Of a stretch of 64,000 nt of DNA, positions 27,454 through 35,539 are shown piece after piece (the first letter of the stretch is position 1; each line of letters starts with the position of its first letter). The DNA comes from Byssovorax sp. (GTDB lineage: Bacteria > Myxococcota_A > Polyangia > Polyangiales > Polyangiaceae), in NCBI GenBank assembly GCA_025362495.1, contig JANYGI010000151.1, positions 93,585 through 157,584 on the forward strand. The letters are read 5' to 3'. The position numbers and the translations under genes were made by a program. The notes below the pieces were generated by a model. The model was given only the letters and a program-made list of their open reading frames with translations, made no database searches and was not told the DNA's origin.

Positions 27454-28819
27454 AGCTCGAGAGCCTCGCTCCCGCGGCGCGGAGGAGATCGCGCATCGTC
27501 GATCGCGGGACGCCCGCGCGGCGCGCCGCGGCGCTCTGGTTGTTCCCCGTCTCGGCGAAGATCCGCGCGGCGTCGTCGGGCTCGAGGCGGCGCCTGGCGG
27601 GGCAGCGCTCGGCGATCGCCTCGATCACGTGCTCGGCCTGCACGCGGCCGCCCGCTCGCAGCGCGGCCTGTACCGTGACGTTGCGCAGCTCGCGCACGTT
27701 GCCCGTCCACGTCTGCGCGCGCAGCACCCCGAGCGCGCCCGGCGAGAGCTCGCGCGCCCCCAGCTCCGACGTCTTCAGGAGGTGCCGCGCCAGCGCGGGG
27801 ATGTCCTCGGGGCGCTCGCGCAGCGCGGGGACCTGGACCACGCACACCGCGATCCGCTCGTAGAGATCGGCGCGGAACAGGCGCTCTTTCACCATGCGCT
27901 CCAGGGGCTCGCACGTCGCGACGACCAGCCGCACGTCGACGGGCACGCTCGCCTCGGCGCCGAGCGGGCGGACCATGCCCTCCTCGACGACGCGGAGCAG
28001 CTTGGCCTGCACCTCGAGCGACAGCGACGCGATCTCGTCGAGGAACAGCGTGCCGCCGCTGGCCTCGCGGAAGGCGCCTTTGCGATCGCGAACGGCGCCG
28101 GTGAACGCGCCGCGCTGATGACCGAAGAGCTCCGACTCGGCGAGCTCGCGCGAGATCGTGGCAGCGTTGATTGCCACGAAAGGGCGGCCCTTGCGCGGGC
28201 TCTCGTCGTGCACCGCGCGGGCGACGAGATCCTTGCCTGTGCCCGACTCGCCGCGGAGGAGCACCGGCAGCCGCAGCGCCGCAATCTTGCGCACGCTGCT
28301 CGCGAGCCGGCGCATCACGATCGAGGCGCCGATCAGGCCGTCGAGGGGCCGATCGCGATCCGGCTCGCCGCCCCGCGCGGAGGGCTCGATCCGCACGACG
28401 GTGTGGCCGATCTCGAACGCGCCGCCGAGCTCGAGCGTCGCCCGGGGGACGCGCGCGCCGCTGACGCGCACGCCGTTGCGCGAGCCGAGATCCTCGACGA
28501 CGATCGCCTCGCCGGTATGCCGCACACGGCAGTGGCGCGCGCTGATCGCGCCGTCGTCGATGCGCACCACGGAGGCCCCGTCCTCGCGCGCCTTGCCGAG
28601 CACGATCTCCGCTCCCGGCGCGAGCGGGACGCTGCGAGGCCGCGCCGCCGCGTCGACCACGATCGTCAGCCACACCGGCCCGACGATCGCCCCGTCGTCC
28701 GGCAGCGACTGCGTCTCGTCTCGATCCGCGAACGACCGGGACGAGCCCCCCGCCTCGTGTGCGCTCCATCCCGTCCCGGCCTCGAACCCGCTCGCGTCCC
28801 GTACGATTTCGCTATCCAT
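27452..28819 (-). CDS. FHA-domain sigma-54-dependent transcriptional activator
   Basis: A 455-residue enhancer-binding protein: an N-terminal FHA domain (about 60-150, with ISARHCRVRH and DLGSRNGVRVSG), a central AAA+ domain (about 165-395: Walker A GESGTGKD, GAFTGA sigma-54 contact loop, Walker B GGTLFLDEIASL) and a C-terminal Fis-type HTH (about 415-455, NNQSAAARRAGVPRSTMRDL). FHA-type activators respond to Ser/Thr phosphorylation and are typical of myxobacteria, where several control development. ATG 28819 has only a weak ribosome-binding site. It is divergent from the 28910 gene with 90 bp between starts, so it may control that gene. Confidence 0.93.
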   Translation of the reverse strand: MDSEIVRDASGFEAGTGWSAHEAGGSSRSFADRDETQSLPDDGAIVGPVWLTIVVDAAARPRSVPLAPGAEIVLGKAREDGASVVRIDDGAISARHCRVRHTGEAIVVEDLGSRNGVRVSGARVPRATLELGGAFEIGHTVVRIEPSARGGEPDRDRPLDGLIGASIVMRRLASSVRKIAALRLPVLLRGESGTGKDLVARAVHDESPRKGRPFVAINAATISRELAESELFGHQRGAFTGAVRDRKGAFREASGGTLFLDEIASLSLEVQAKLLRVVEEGMVRPLGAEASVPVDVRLVVATCEPLERMVKERLFRADLYERIAVCVVQVPALRERPEDIPALARHLLKTSELGARELSPGALGVLRAQTWTGNVRELRNVTVQAALRAGGRVQAEHVIEAIAERCPARRRLEPDDAARIFAETGNNQSAAARRAGVPRSTMRDLLRAAGARLSS

Positions 28820-28909
28820 GAGAACCAATCGACGCGAGCAGCCCGCCGGTTGCGTGAAATCGGATCGATTCGTCTTTGCACGCTGGGCCCCTCGTTCTAA
28901 AGCGCGGGG

Positions 28910-29710
28910 GTGAGTTTGCGCCGCTCCCTGTCCGCCGCCCTCGGCCTCGCCTTCGCCGTCTGGCTCCCGGCCCGTGCCCTGGCGCAGGCGCAGCCGGCCC
29001 CCTTCACGCTGATCGACGACGAAGCCGACATCGGGAAGGATCACCCCGCCGCGCCCGACACGCGCACCGGCCACATCTACCTGCAGCCACGCCTCAGCGT
29101 CGTCGCGCCCGCGGGCAAGCTCGCCTCCGCGCCGGACACGTCGCCCAACGCCGGCACGCCGACCTCGCAGCTCGCGGGCACCGGCGCGGGCTTCGGCGCC
29201 ACGCTCGGCGTCGGCATCACGCGCCACACAGTGATCGAAGCCGCGGCGCAGTACACGAGCTTCGGCGCCCCCACCGCCTGCAACGACTGCAAGGGCTCGG
29301 GCATCGATCTCGGCCTCGGCTTCAGCTACCACCTGGCCCAGGGCGTGGCGATCGATCCGTGGATCTCGTACGGCATGGGCCTCCGCTTCGCGACGTTCCA
29401 CGCGCAGCCCTCGTCCACGACCGGCGGGCCCACGGGCCTCCCCTCGGTCGATCAAGCGTTTCGCGGCTTCGACTTCGCGCGGATCGCGCTCGGCGCGGAC
29501 TTCTATCCCGTCCCGATCCTCGGCATCGGGCCGTTCTTCGAGGCCGACGTGGGCTCCGCGTTCTCGCGCGCCAACCCGTCGCACGCCGACCCGGCGCTCG
29601 GGCCCGCCGTGTACGGCTTCTTCCAGGTCGGGCTGCGCATCGCGTTCGATCCGTTCCAGCGCGCCCGTGCTCCTCGCGCGGCCGAGCCGAAGGCCTCCGC
29701 GCACCGCTGA
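28910..29710 (+). CDS. predicted outer-membrane beta-barrel-like protein
   Basis: A 266-residue exported protein (signal ALGLAFAVWLPARALAQ). The mature part alternates short amphipathic strands with Gly-rich turns (GAGFGATLGVGITRHTVIEA, GIDLGLGFSYHLAQGVAI, WISYGMGLRFATFH, AVYGFFQVGLRIAFDPF), as in small outer-membrane barrels. A CNDCKG pair could form a disulfide in a loop. GTG start at 28910. It lies next to a divergent FHA-sigma54 activator and 95 nt before the PP2C gene. Function unknown. Confidence 0.6.
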   Translation: MSLRRSLSAALGLAFAVWLPARALAQAQPAPFTLIDDEADIGKDHPAAPDTRTGHIYLQPRLSVVAPAGKLASAPDTSPNAGTPTSQLAGTGAGFGATLGVGITRHTVIEAAAQYTSFGAPTACNDCKGSGIDLGLGFSYHLAQGVAIDPWISYGMGLRFATFHAQPSSTTGGPTGLPSVDQAFRGFDFARIALGADFYPVPILGIGPFFEADVGSAFSRANPSHADPALGPAVYGFFQVGLRIAFDPFQRARAPRAAEPKASAHR

Positions 29711-29774
29711 ATCACGCCTCACAAAGCGATCGATTCGATCACCACCACAATCACCCCAGGATTCTGACCGTCCT

Positions 29775-29795
29775 GGGGGTGACCCCCGGTATACT
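29775..29795 (+). promoter_or_regulatory. palindromic operator and -10 box upstream of the PP2C gene
   Basis: GGGGGTGACCCCC (29775-29787) is a perfect 6+1+6 palindrome. A consensus-like -10 TATACT follows at 29790-29795, only 10 nt before the ATG at 29806. The palindrome sits where the -35/-10 spacer would be, a typical repressor position. Confidence 0.55.
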
Positions 29796-29805
29796 CCCGC
29801 GTCGC

Positions 29806-30993
29806 ATGTCCGAGCCGCCTCCCCGCGCGTCCTGCCCGATTCGACCGCTCGCCGCGGGCCTCACCGACGTGGGCCGTCAACGCAAGCACAACGAAGACAC
29901 GGTGCTCATCCGACCCGAGCTCGGCCTCTTCGCCGTGGCCGACGGCATGGGCGGCCACAACGCCGGCGACGTCGCGAGCAAGCTCGCCGCCACGTCGCTC
30001 GGCAATTTCTTCGAGGCGACCCACGCCGCGACGGGCGTCGCCCCGGTGGACTTGCCGGAGGACTACGACGATCTCGCGCCGGCCGCGCGCCGGCTCGCCG
30101 CGGGCGTTCGCAAGGCCAACCACGACGTCTTCACGATCTCGAGCACCTACCAGCAGCACCACGGGATGGGCTCGACGATGGTGGCCATCCACCTCCGCGC
30201 GACGGGCGAGATCCACATCGGCCACGTGGGCGACAGCCGCGCGTACCGCATCCGCGACGGCGAGATCGTCCAGCTCACGCGCGATCACTCGCTCATCAAC
30301 GACGCCCTCGAGATGAAGCCCGACCTCCTGCCCGAGGAGATCGCGCGCCTCCCGAAGAACATCATCACGCGCGCCCTCGGCATGAAGGACGCGGTCAAGG
30401 TCGACATCCGCTCCGAGCGCGCCGAGCCGGGCGACGTGTACATGCTCTGCTCCGACGGCCTCACGGGCATGGTCCCCGACCAGCAAATCCTCGAGGTCGT
30501 GGGCCTGACCGACGATCCACAGGAGGCGTGCGAGCTCTTGATCGCCGAGGCCAACGACGCGGGCGGCACCGACAACATCTCGGCGCTGATCATCCGCATC
30601 GAGGACGCCACGCCCGCCGCCGAGGCCGACCACGGCGAGATCGAATCGCACGAGGCGTCGGATGCTTCGCTGGCCTCGTTCGGCCTCGCCGACACCGGCG
30701 AGCTCGATCGCGTTGACGACGCTGACGACGCTGATGATGCCGACGACGTTGACGGCGTTGACGACGACGGCAAAGCCCCGGCGCGCCTCAGCGATCCCCT
30801 CGTCGACGGCAGCGTGACCCCGGCGCTGGCCGCGGCGCTGGCGGCGGGCGCCGAGGTCGACCTCGATCTCCGCGGGCCGTGGCGCTCGAAGCCGGCGCGC
30901 ATCGCGGGCTGCTCGCGCTGCGGCCACGAGCTCTTCGTCGGCAATGTGTTCTGCGTCGAGTGCGGCACGCGGGTCGAGTCGGCCGACGCCTGA
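29806..30993 (+). CDS. PP2C-family Ser/Thr protein phosphatase with C-terminal zinc ribbon
   Basis: A 395-residue protein. The PP2C domain (about 15-265) shows RKHNEDTVLIRPE, FAVADGMGGHNAGDVAS, GMGSTMVAI, HVGDSRAYRI, LCSDGLTGMV and GGTDNISALII, so the metal-binding Asp residues are complete and activity is expected. It is followed by an acidic low-complexity stretch of repeated DDADD units (about 300-322) and a C-terminal four-Cys ribbon (CSRCGHELFVGNVFCVECG). It should reverse Hanks-kinase phosphorylation. Its stop overlaps the next start (TGATG), so it is translationally coupled to the hydrolase gene at 30993. Confidence 0.92.
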   Translation: MSEPPPRASCPIRPLAAGLTDVGRQRKHNEDTVLIRPELGLFAVADGMGGHNAGDVASKLAATSLGNFFEATHAATGVAPVDLPEDYDDLAPAARRLAAGVRKANHDVFTISSTYQQHHGMGSTMVAIHLRATGEIHIGHVGDSRAYRIRDGEIVQLTRDHSLINDALEMKPDLLPEEIARLPKNIITRALGMKDAVKVDIRSERAEPGDVYMLCSDGLTGMVPDQQILEVVGLTDDPQEACELLIAEANDAGGTDNISALIIRIEDATPAAEADHGEIESHEASDASLASFGLADTGELDRVDDADDADDADDVDGVDDDGKAPARLSDPLVDGSVTPALAAALAAGAEVDLDLRGPWRSKPARIAGCSRCGHELFVGNVFCVECGTRVESADA

Positions 30994-32729
30994 TGCCGAC
31001 CGCGGCGAAGGCGAGACCGAGGGCGCGCTCGCTCGCAGCCATCATCGCGGCGGCCGCCGTCGTCGCGATGGCGACCGTCGGGCACTCGCTCGGCCTTTAC
31101 CTGCCGTCGTTCAACACGCCGCACACCGCGCTCGAGGGCGTACCGCACCCGAAGACGGAGCTGCCGGCGACGCCGGGCCTCACGCGGCGCCTCGCCGTGG
31201 TGATGGTCGATGGCCTCGATTTCGAGGCCGCGCGCGCCCTGCCGGCGTTCGCGCCGCTTCGCCGCGCCGGCGTCCTCCGCCCGCTGCGCGCCGCGTTCCC
31301 CACGTACACCTCGCCGGCGATCGTCTCGATGGTCACCGGGCAGTCGCCGCGCGAGAGCGGGATCCGCCTCAACGGGAGCATCGATCACGGCCCGCGCGGC
31401 GTCGATCGCGTCACGACCGAGGCCGGCCTCGCGGGCGTGGCGGTGGAGCTCTGGTCCCGAGAATACAAGCCTTTCGTCGAGCTCATCGATCCGCCCGAGA
31501 GCGCCGTGGTCCGCTCCGGGCGCGTCGACTTTCTCGCCAGCGTGATCGCCGCGCGCACCCCGCTCGCGGAGCGCTTGCCGCCGCTCGACGGGCGCTCGCC
31601 GTCGCGCGCGCTCACGCTCGTGTACGTCGGCGAGGTCGACGAGGTCGCGCACCGGCACGGCACGCGATCGCCCGAGTACCGCGACGCCGCGGCGCTCGCG
31701 GGCGCGCTCGTCGATCGCTACGCGGCCACGCTCGACTTCGATCAGGACACGCTGATCGTCCTCAGCGATCACGGCCACTGCCCCGCGGGCGGGCACGGCG
31801 GGATCGAGCCCGAGACCGAGAGCGCGTTCCTGCTCGCGCGCGGCCCTCTCCTGCGGCAAGGCGTGGAGATCGACGAGCGGCCGATGGGCGACGTGGCCTC
31901 GACGATCGCGGTGCTCGCGGGCGTGCCGGTGCCGACCATGAACCTCGGGCGGCCGATGCTCGATCTGCTCGCGCTCGGCGATCGCGAGACGTCGCTCCTG
32001 CTGGCGGCGCCCTTCGATCAGACCTCGCGCCTGCTGTGTCGCATCGCCCCGGCGACGGAGGCCGAGCGCTGCGCGGTGATCGATCCGCTCGTGCTGCGCC
32101 TGCGCCAGGCCGATCCGACGGCGTGGCCCGAGGCCGACGCGCTCCACGACGCGCTCACCGACGCCCGCTCGCGGCAGGTGACGCTCACGTCCGACGACGA
32201 CGCGCGACGACGCCTCGGGATCGCGGCGGCAGGGATCGCCGTCGTCGCGGCAGCGACATGGATCGCCTTGCGAAAGCGAAGGATCGGCGCGACGGGGCTC
32301 GCCGATCCAGCCTCGTGGGCGCTCCCGGTGATCCACCTCGGCGTGTACGCGGGCGCGCTCGCGGCCTTCGGCTACCGGATCACCTTCAGCACCATGAAGC
32401 CCGGGCCGAGCTTCGGGCTCGAGGCCAGCGTCGCGGCCATCGCGGCGATCGCCGCCGTCGCGATCGCGGCGCGGGTGCTGCGGCCCGGCCCGCGCGCGCC
32501 GTGGATCCTGCTCGCCGCGCAGGCGATCCCGGGCGCGCTGCTCGCGGCGCGCGTCGGCTGGGATCCCACGCGATTGCCGCCGCCGTTCGCGGGGATCCTC
32601 GTCTTCGAGCTCGGCCCCGCGTTCGTCGGCGGCGCTGTCGCCGCGGTCGTGGTGGCGTTGCTGGCGCCGCGTCCGGCGGCGCAGGCGGGCGAGATCGCCG
32701 CCGCGGAGCCGCTGCGAAGAACCGGCTGA
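30993..32729 (+). CDS. membrane-bound alkaline-phosphatase-superfamily hydrolase
   Basis: A 578-residue protein: N-terminal anchor (LAAIIAAAAVVAMATVGHSL), a phosphodiesterase/nucleotide-pyrophosphatase-type domain (about 60-330) and four or so membrane segments at the C-terminus (IAAAGIAVVAAATWIAL, VIHLGVYAGALAAFGY and others). Superfamily landmarks are VVMVDGLDFEA (metal Asp), FPTYTSPAIVSMVTG (Thr nucleophile) and LIVLSDHGHCPAGGHGG (metal Asp/His). The substrate is probably a phosphodiester or phosphoglycerol headgroup outside the cytoplasm, but I cannot say which. Start ATG 30993 overlaps the PP2C stop. Confidence 0.75.
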   Translation: MPTAAKARPRARSLAAIIAAAAVVAMATVGHSLGLYLPSFNTPHTALEGVPHPKTELPATPGLTRRLAVVMVDGLDFEAARALPAFAPLRRAGVLRPLRAAFPTYTSPAIVSMVTGQSPRESGIRLNGSIDHGPRGVDRVTTEAGLAGVAVELWSREYKPFVELIDPPESAVVRSGRVDFLASVIAARTPLAERLPPLDGRSPSRALTLVYVGEVDEVAHRHGTRSPEYRDAAALAGALVDRYAATLDFDQDTLIVLSDHGHCPAGGHGGIEPETESAFLLARGPLLRQGVEIDERPMGDVASTIAVLAGVPVPTMNLGRPMLDLLALGDRETSLLLAAPFDQTSRLLCRIAPATEAERCAVIDPLVLRLRQADPTAWPEADALHDALTDARSRQVTLTSDDDARRRLGIAAAGIAVVAAATWIALRKRRIGATGLADPASWALPVIHLGVYAGALAAFGYRITFSTMKPGPSFGLEASVAAIAAIAAVAIAARVLRPGPRAPWILLAAQAIPGALLAARVGWDPTRLPPPFAGILVFELGPAFVGGAVAAVVVALLAPRPAAQAGEIAAAEPLRRTG

Positions 32730-32797
32730 CGTCGGCGTTCTTCGCCGCGCATTCGAACGCGAGACATCGCGCCCGGATCTGACTAATCTCGGCGTCG

Positions 32798-33739
32798 ATG
32801 CCCTTCAAGAACCTGTCCGGCACCCGCAAGCACCACGATCTCAACGCCGAGGTACGCGGCACCGCGATCCTGGTGAACCCGGGGCTCATCGCCAAGCTCT
32901 CGACCGGCCCGGTGCAGCTCCTGGTTCAGCCGATCGGCGGCGGCAGCGGGAAGGTCACCAACGTGTCGCTCGACAGCGCCGAAGAGGTCGCGCTGCTGTC
33001 GCGCGACGTCGCCGTGGTGCGCGCCGGCGACGACTCGGTGTGGGCCCTGCTCGACATCACGCACACGCCGAAGATGGACCAGGTCGCCCGCGACATCCGC
33101 GCGCTCGTGATGCGACCGACCGGTGAGACGGCGCTCGCCCTCGGCTGGGACGGCTCGGCGACCGAGCTGCGCGTCAACCGCCACGAGGTCGACGCGCGCC
33201 CCTTCGCGGTCCGCGGCTCGATCCGCGCGGCCGATCTCACCGAGACCGAGACGTACACGGTCGTGGACGGCGCGGGCGGCGGGCAGCTCCGCGTCCACCC
33301 GGGCGCCACGCCCGAGCCCGGCGCCACGGCGCGCGTCGATCTCCCGGCCGAGGCCGCGAGCTTCGATCGCGTGCGCGGCGGAGCGCGGCTCACGGCCGTG
33401 TACAAGCGCGGCTCGGCGGCCGTGTGCCTCATCACGGGCGGGCCCGCGCGCTACGCCGCGAAGATGTTCCAGCTCGAGGCCAAGGCGCTCGACATCGCGG
33501 TGATGGACACGAGCTTCGTCGCCGTCTTCGGCGACGGCCGCGCCGCGCTCTACGACGCCGACGCGATCGCGGCGGCCACCGACGGCGCGCCGCTCACGCC
33601 CAAGGTCGCGCTCGGCCTCGCGACACGCGGCGAGCCGCGGACGCTCAGCGTGAGCGGGAAGAGCTCGCCCACGCTCTGGGTCGGCACCAGCAGCGGCGAG
33701 GTGCTCAGCGTGTCGGTCGTGCGCAAGGCCGCCGGCTGA
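32798..33739 (+). CDS. beta-rich protein of unknown function
   Basis: A 313-residue protein without signal peptide or membrane segment. Repeating beta-strand patterns (VSLDSAEEVALLSRDVAVV, SVWALLDITHTP, LDIAVMDTSFVAVFGDGRA, PTLWVGTSSGEVLSV) resemble a beta-propeller, but no family signature is clear. A TAATCT -10-like box (32784-32789) lies 8 nt before the ATG and there is no ribosome-binding site. It converges on the FKBP gene. Confidence 0.6.
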   Translation: MPFKNLSGTRKHHDLNAEVRGTAILVNPGLIAKLSTGPVQLLVQPIGGGSGKVTNVSLDSAEEVALLSRDVAVVRAGDDSVWALLDITHTPKMDQVARDIRALVMRPTGETALALGWDGSATELRVNRHEVDARPFAVRGSIRAADLTETETYTVVDGAGGGQLRVHPGATPEPGATARVDLPAEAASFDRVRGGARLTAVYKRGSAAVCLITGGPARYAAKMFQLEAKALDIAVMDTSFVAVFGDGRAALYDADAIAAATDGAPLTPKVALGLATRGEPRTLSVSGKSSPTLWVGTSSGEVLSVSVVRKAAG

Positions 33740-33756
33740 CGGGCCGCGCGGCGAGC

Positions 33757-33778
33757 GGGCCGGCGTCTCCACCGGCCC
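33757..33778. terminator. hairpin between convergent 32798 gene and FKBP gene
   Basis: GGGCCGG (33757-33763), 8-nt loop, CCGGCCC (33772-33778): a perfect 7-bp GC stem in the 58-bp convergent gap. No T run follows. Confidence 0.5.
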
Positions 33779-33797
33779 CTCCGCCCTCACCGATCGA

Positions 33798-34133
33798 TCA
33801 GCTCAACCCGAGCAGCTCGACCTCGAAGATCAGCGTCGCGTTCGGCCCGATAACGCCGCCCGCGCCGCGCTCGCCGTAGCCGAGGGCCGGCGGGATCGTC
33901 AGCTTCCGCAGGCCGCCGATCTTCATCCCGGCGACGCCCTGGTCCCAGCCCTTGATCACCTGGCCGCCGCCGAGCTTGAACTTGAAGGGCTGCCCGCGAT
34001 CATGCGAGCTGTCGAACTTCTTCCCGCTGGTGAGGGTGCCCGTGTAGTGCACGCTCACGTTCTGCCCCGCCTTCGCCTCCGCGCCGTCGCCGACGCGGAT
34101 GTCCTCGATCACCAGATCCGTCGCTTCGCTCAT
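33798..34133 (-). CDS. FKBP-type peptidyl-prolyl cis-trans isomerase
   Basis: A 111-residue single-domain FKBP, the usual length for cytoplasmic forms. Conserved features: [51 protein letters not shown] and the closing LIFEVELL. It speeds up proline isomerisation during folding. ATG 34133 is preferred because GAAAGG lies about 9 nt upstream. Neighbouring gene 34209 is on the same strand 75 nt upstream, but a functional link is not apparent. Confidence 0.95.
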   Translation of the reverse strand: MSEATDLVIEDIRVGDGAEAKAGQNVSVHYTGTLTSGKKFDSSHDRGQPFKFKLGGGQVIKGWDQGVAGMKIGGLRKLTIPPALGYGERGAGGVIGPNATLIFEVELLGLS

Positions 34134-34208
34134 GATTGACTGCCTTTCTGAGCGAGGCATCCAAGGCGCAGCGGTCCCTTTCGTCAAGGCGAAAAGCGAC
34201 CTCGGAAA

Positions 34209-35342
34209 TCAGCCGCCGAAGATGTTCGGCAAGGTCGGAAACTGCCAGCCCGTCCCGCCGGTGGATCGCCAGCTCGCCGCCGCCTGGAGCACGAACGGGC
34301 GACGGAACACCGGGTTAGGGTGCGTATTCGTGAAGCCGAAGATCAGCGAGCCCGGCGTGAGCTGCTCGAGCCGCGCGAAGAAGTCGAGCGTCATCAGCGC
34401 TCCCTCTTCGTTCCAGTGGTAGCCCTGCCGCTTCGCGCCGGCGCTGAGCACGTTGTTCGTGCCCGCCACGTCGGCCGCGATCTCGTTCGGCTGGTTGAAG
34501 AGCGGCACGGCGCGCGAGAGCGCACGACCGAGGTCCTGCGAAGAGATCCCGCGCTGGCCGCTCTGCCCGTTGGCGCAGCCGGTGTGCCCGAGGTGGTGGT
34601 GCCCGAGCTCGTGCCCGAGGACGAAGCCGAGCTGCTCATCCATGAGCTGATGCTGCCGCGTGACCTTGCGCGCGTCGGCGTTCTGGGTCGGATCGACGAG
34701 CCCCGGAGGCGGCGCGACGATCGGCTGATTCGGCTGCTGCTTCTGCGCCATGTACGTCAGGTACGCGTCGAGCTTCCGGGTGCCGAAGATCTCGTCGGTG
34801 GCCTTGAACTGCGAGATGTACGCCTCGATCTGGAGCAGCCCGTCGGTGATGGCCATGAGCGGGAGGCCCTGATCGTCGCAGCCGGCGTACGCGTTGACCT
34901 CGCCGACGGCGGGATCGCTCGTGAGCGGTATGCCCTGGACCCTGGCCTGCGCGGCCGGCGCGAGCGCCGCGACGAGCTCGATCATCACCTGAGCCGCGTC
35001 GCCGCGGAGGTAGTTGAGATCGACGAGGTTGATTGGATCGTTCGGCACCGGGAAGCCGCCCGGGAGGGTGTTCGGGATCGTCGGCAGCGGCAGCCCGGGC
35101 TGCGTCGGCGCGGGCGGCGTGTACTGCCCCGGCGGCGTGTACTGGCCGGAGGGCGGGTACGCGTTCGGCGGCTGAACCTGCCCCGGCGGCGCGTACTGGC
35201 CCGGCGCCTGGTACTGGCCGGGCGGCGTGTACTGGCCCTGGCCGTATTGCGGCGCCGGCGTGGTGGCGGCGTCGGTGCAGCCGGCGACGGCGGAGAGCGA
35301 GATCGAAGCGACGGCGAGCGAGGAAAAAAGGCGGAATCGCAT
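34209..35342 (-). CDS. M48-like zinc metalloprotease lipoprotein with PGQY-rich linker
   Basis: A 377-residue lipoprotein: signal with lipobox SAVAGC, a low-complexity region of repeated QYTPPGQ/QYAPPGQ units (about 30-85), then a helical and peptidase part with the zinc motif FVLGHELGHHHLGH (HExxH) near residue 257 and the third ligand candidate in NEIAADVAG about 55 residues later. This layout fits M48-type peptidases. It should act in the periplasm or on the outer membrane. TATGCT on the minus strand (35351-35356) is 8 nt before the ATG at 35342. Confidence 0.8.
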   Translation of the reverse strand: MRFRLFSSLAVASISLSAVAGCTDAATTPAPQYGQGQYTPPGQYQAPGQYAPPGQVQPPNAYPPSGQYTPPGQYTPPAPTQPGLPLPTIPNTLPGGFPVPNDPINLVDLNYLRGDAAQVMIELVAALAPAAQARVQGIPLTSDPAVGEVNAYAGCDDQGLPLMAITDGLLQIEAYISQFKATDEIFGTRKLDAYLTYMAQKQQPNQPIVAPPPGLVDPTQNADARKVTRQHQLMDEQLGFVLGHELGHHHLGHTGCANGQSGQRGISSQDLGRALSRAVPLFNQPNEIAADVAGTNNVLSAGAKRQGYHWNEEGALMTLDFFARLEQLTPGSLIFGFTNTHPNPVFRRPFVLQAAASWRSTGGTGWQFPTLPNIFGG

Positions 35343-35539
35343 CGGGGCGGAGCATAGCGCAGAGCCCGTCGCGCGGCCGGCGCCGATGTGGGAGCAGGGT
35401 CGGTTGTTCACGATCCATCGACGCGCGGTCGCCGCGTCACAGCGCACAGGAGCAGGAAAGCGACGCCGGCGACACGGGTTGTCGCTTCGACGGAGCCATC
35501 GCCGCCCATCCTCGGTATGCTCCCCGACGCCCCGCACCC

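Noticed and set aside
25359..28769. A 1136-codon minus-strand open frame spanning several genes
   Set aside because: It runs through two well-supported plus-strand genes and part of the sigma-54 activator in the wrong frame; composition is shadow-like.
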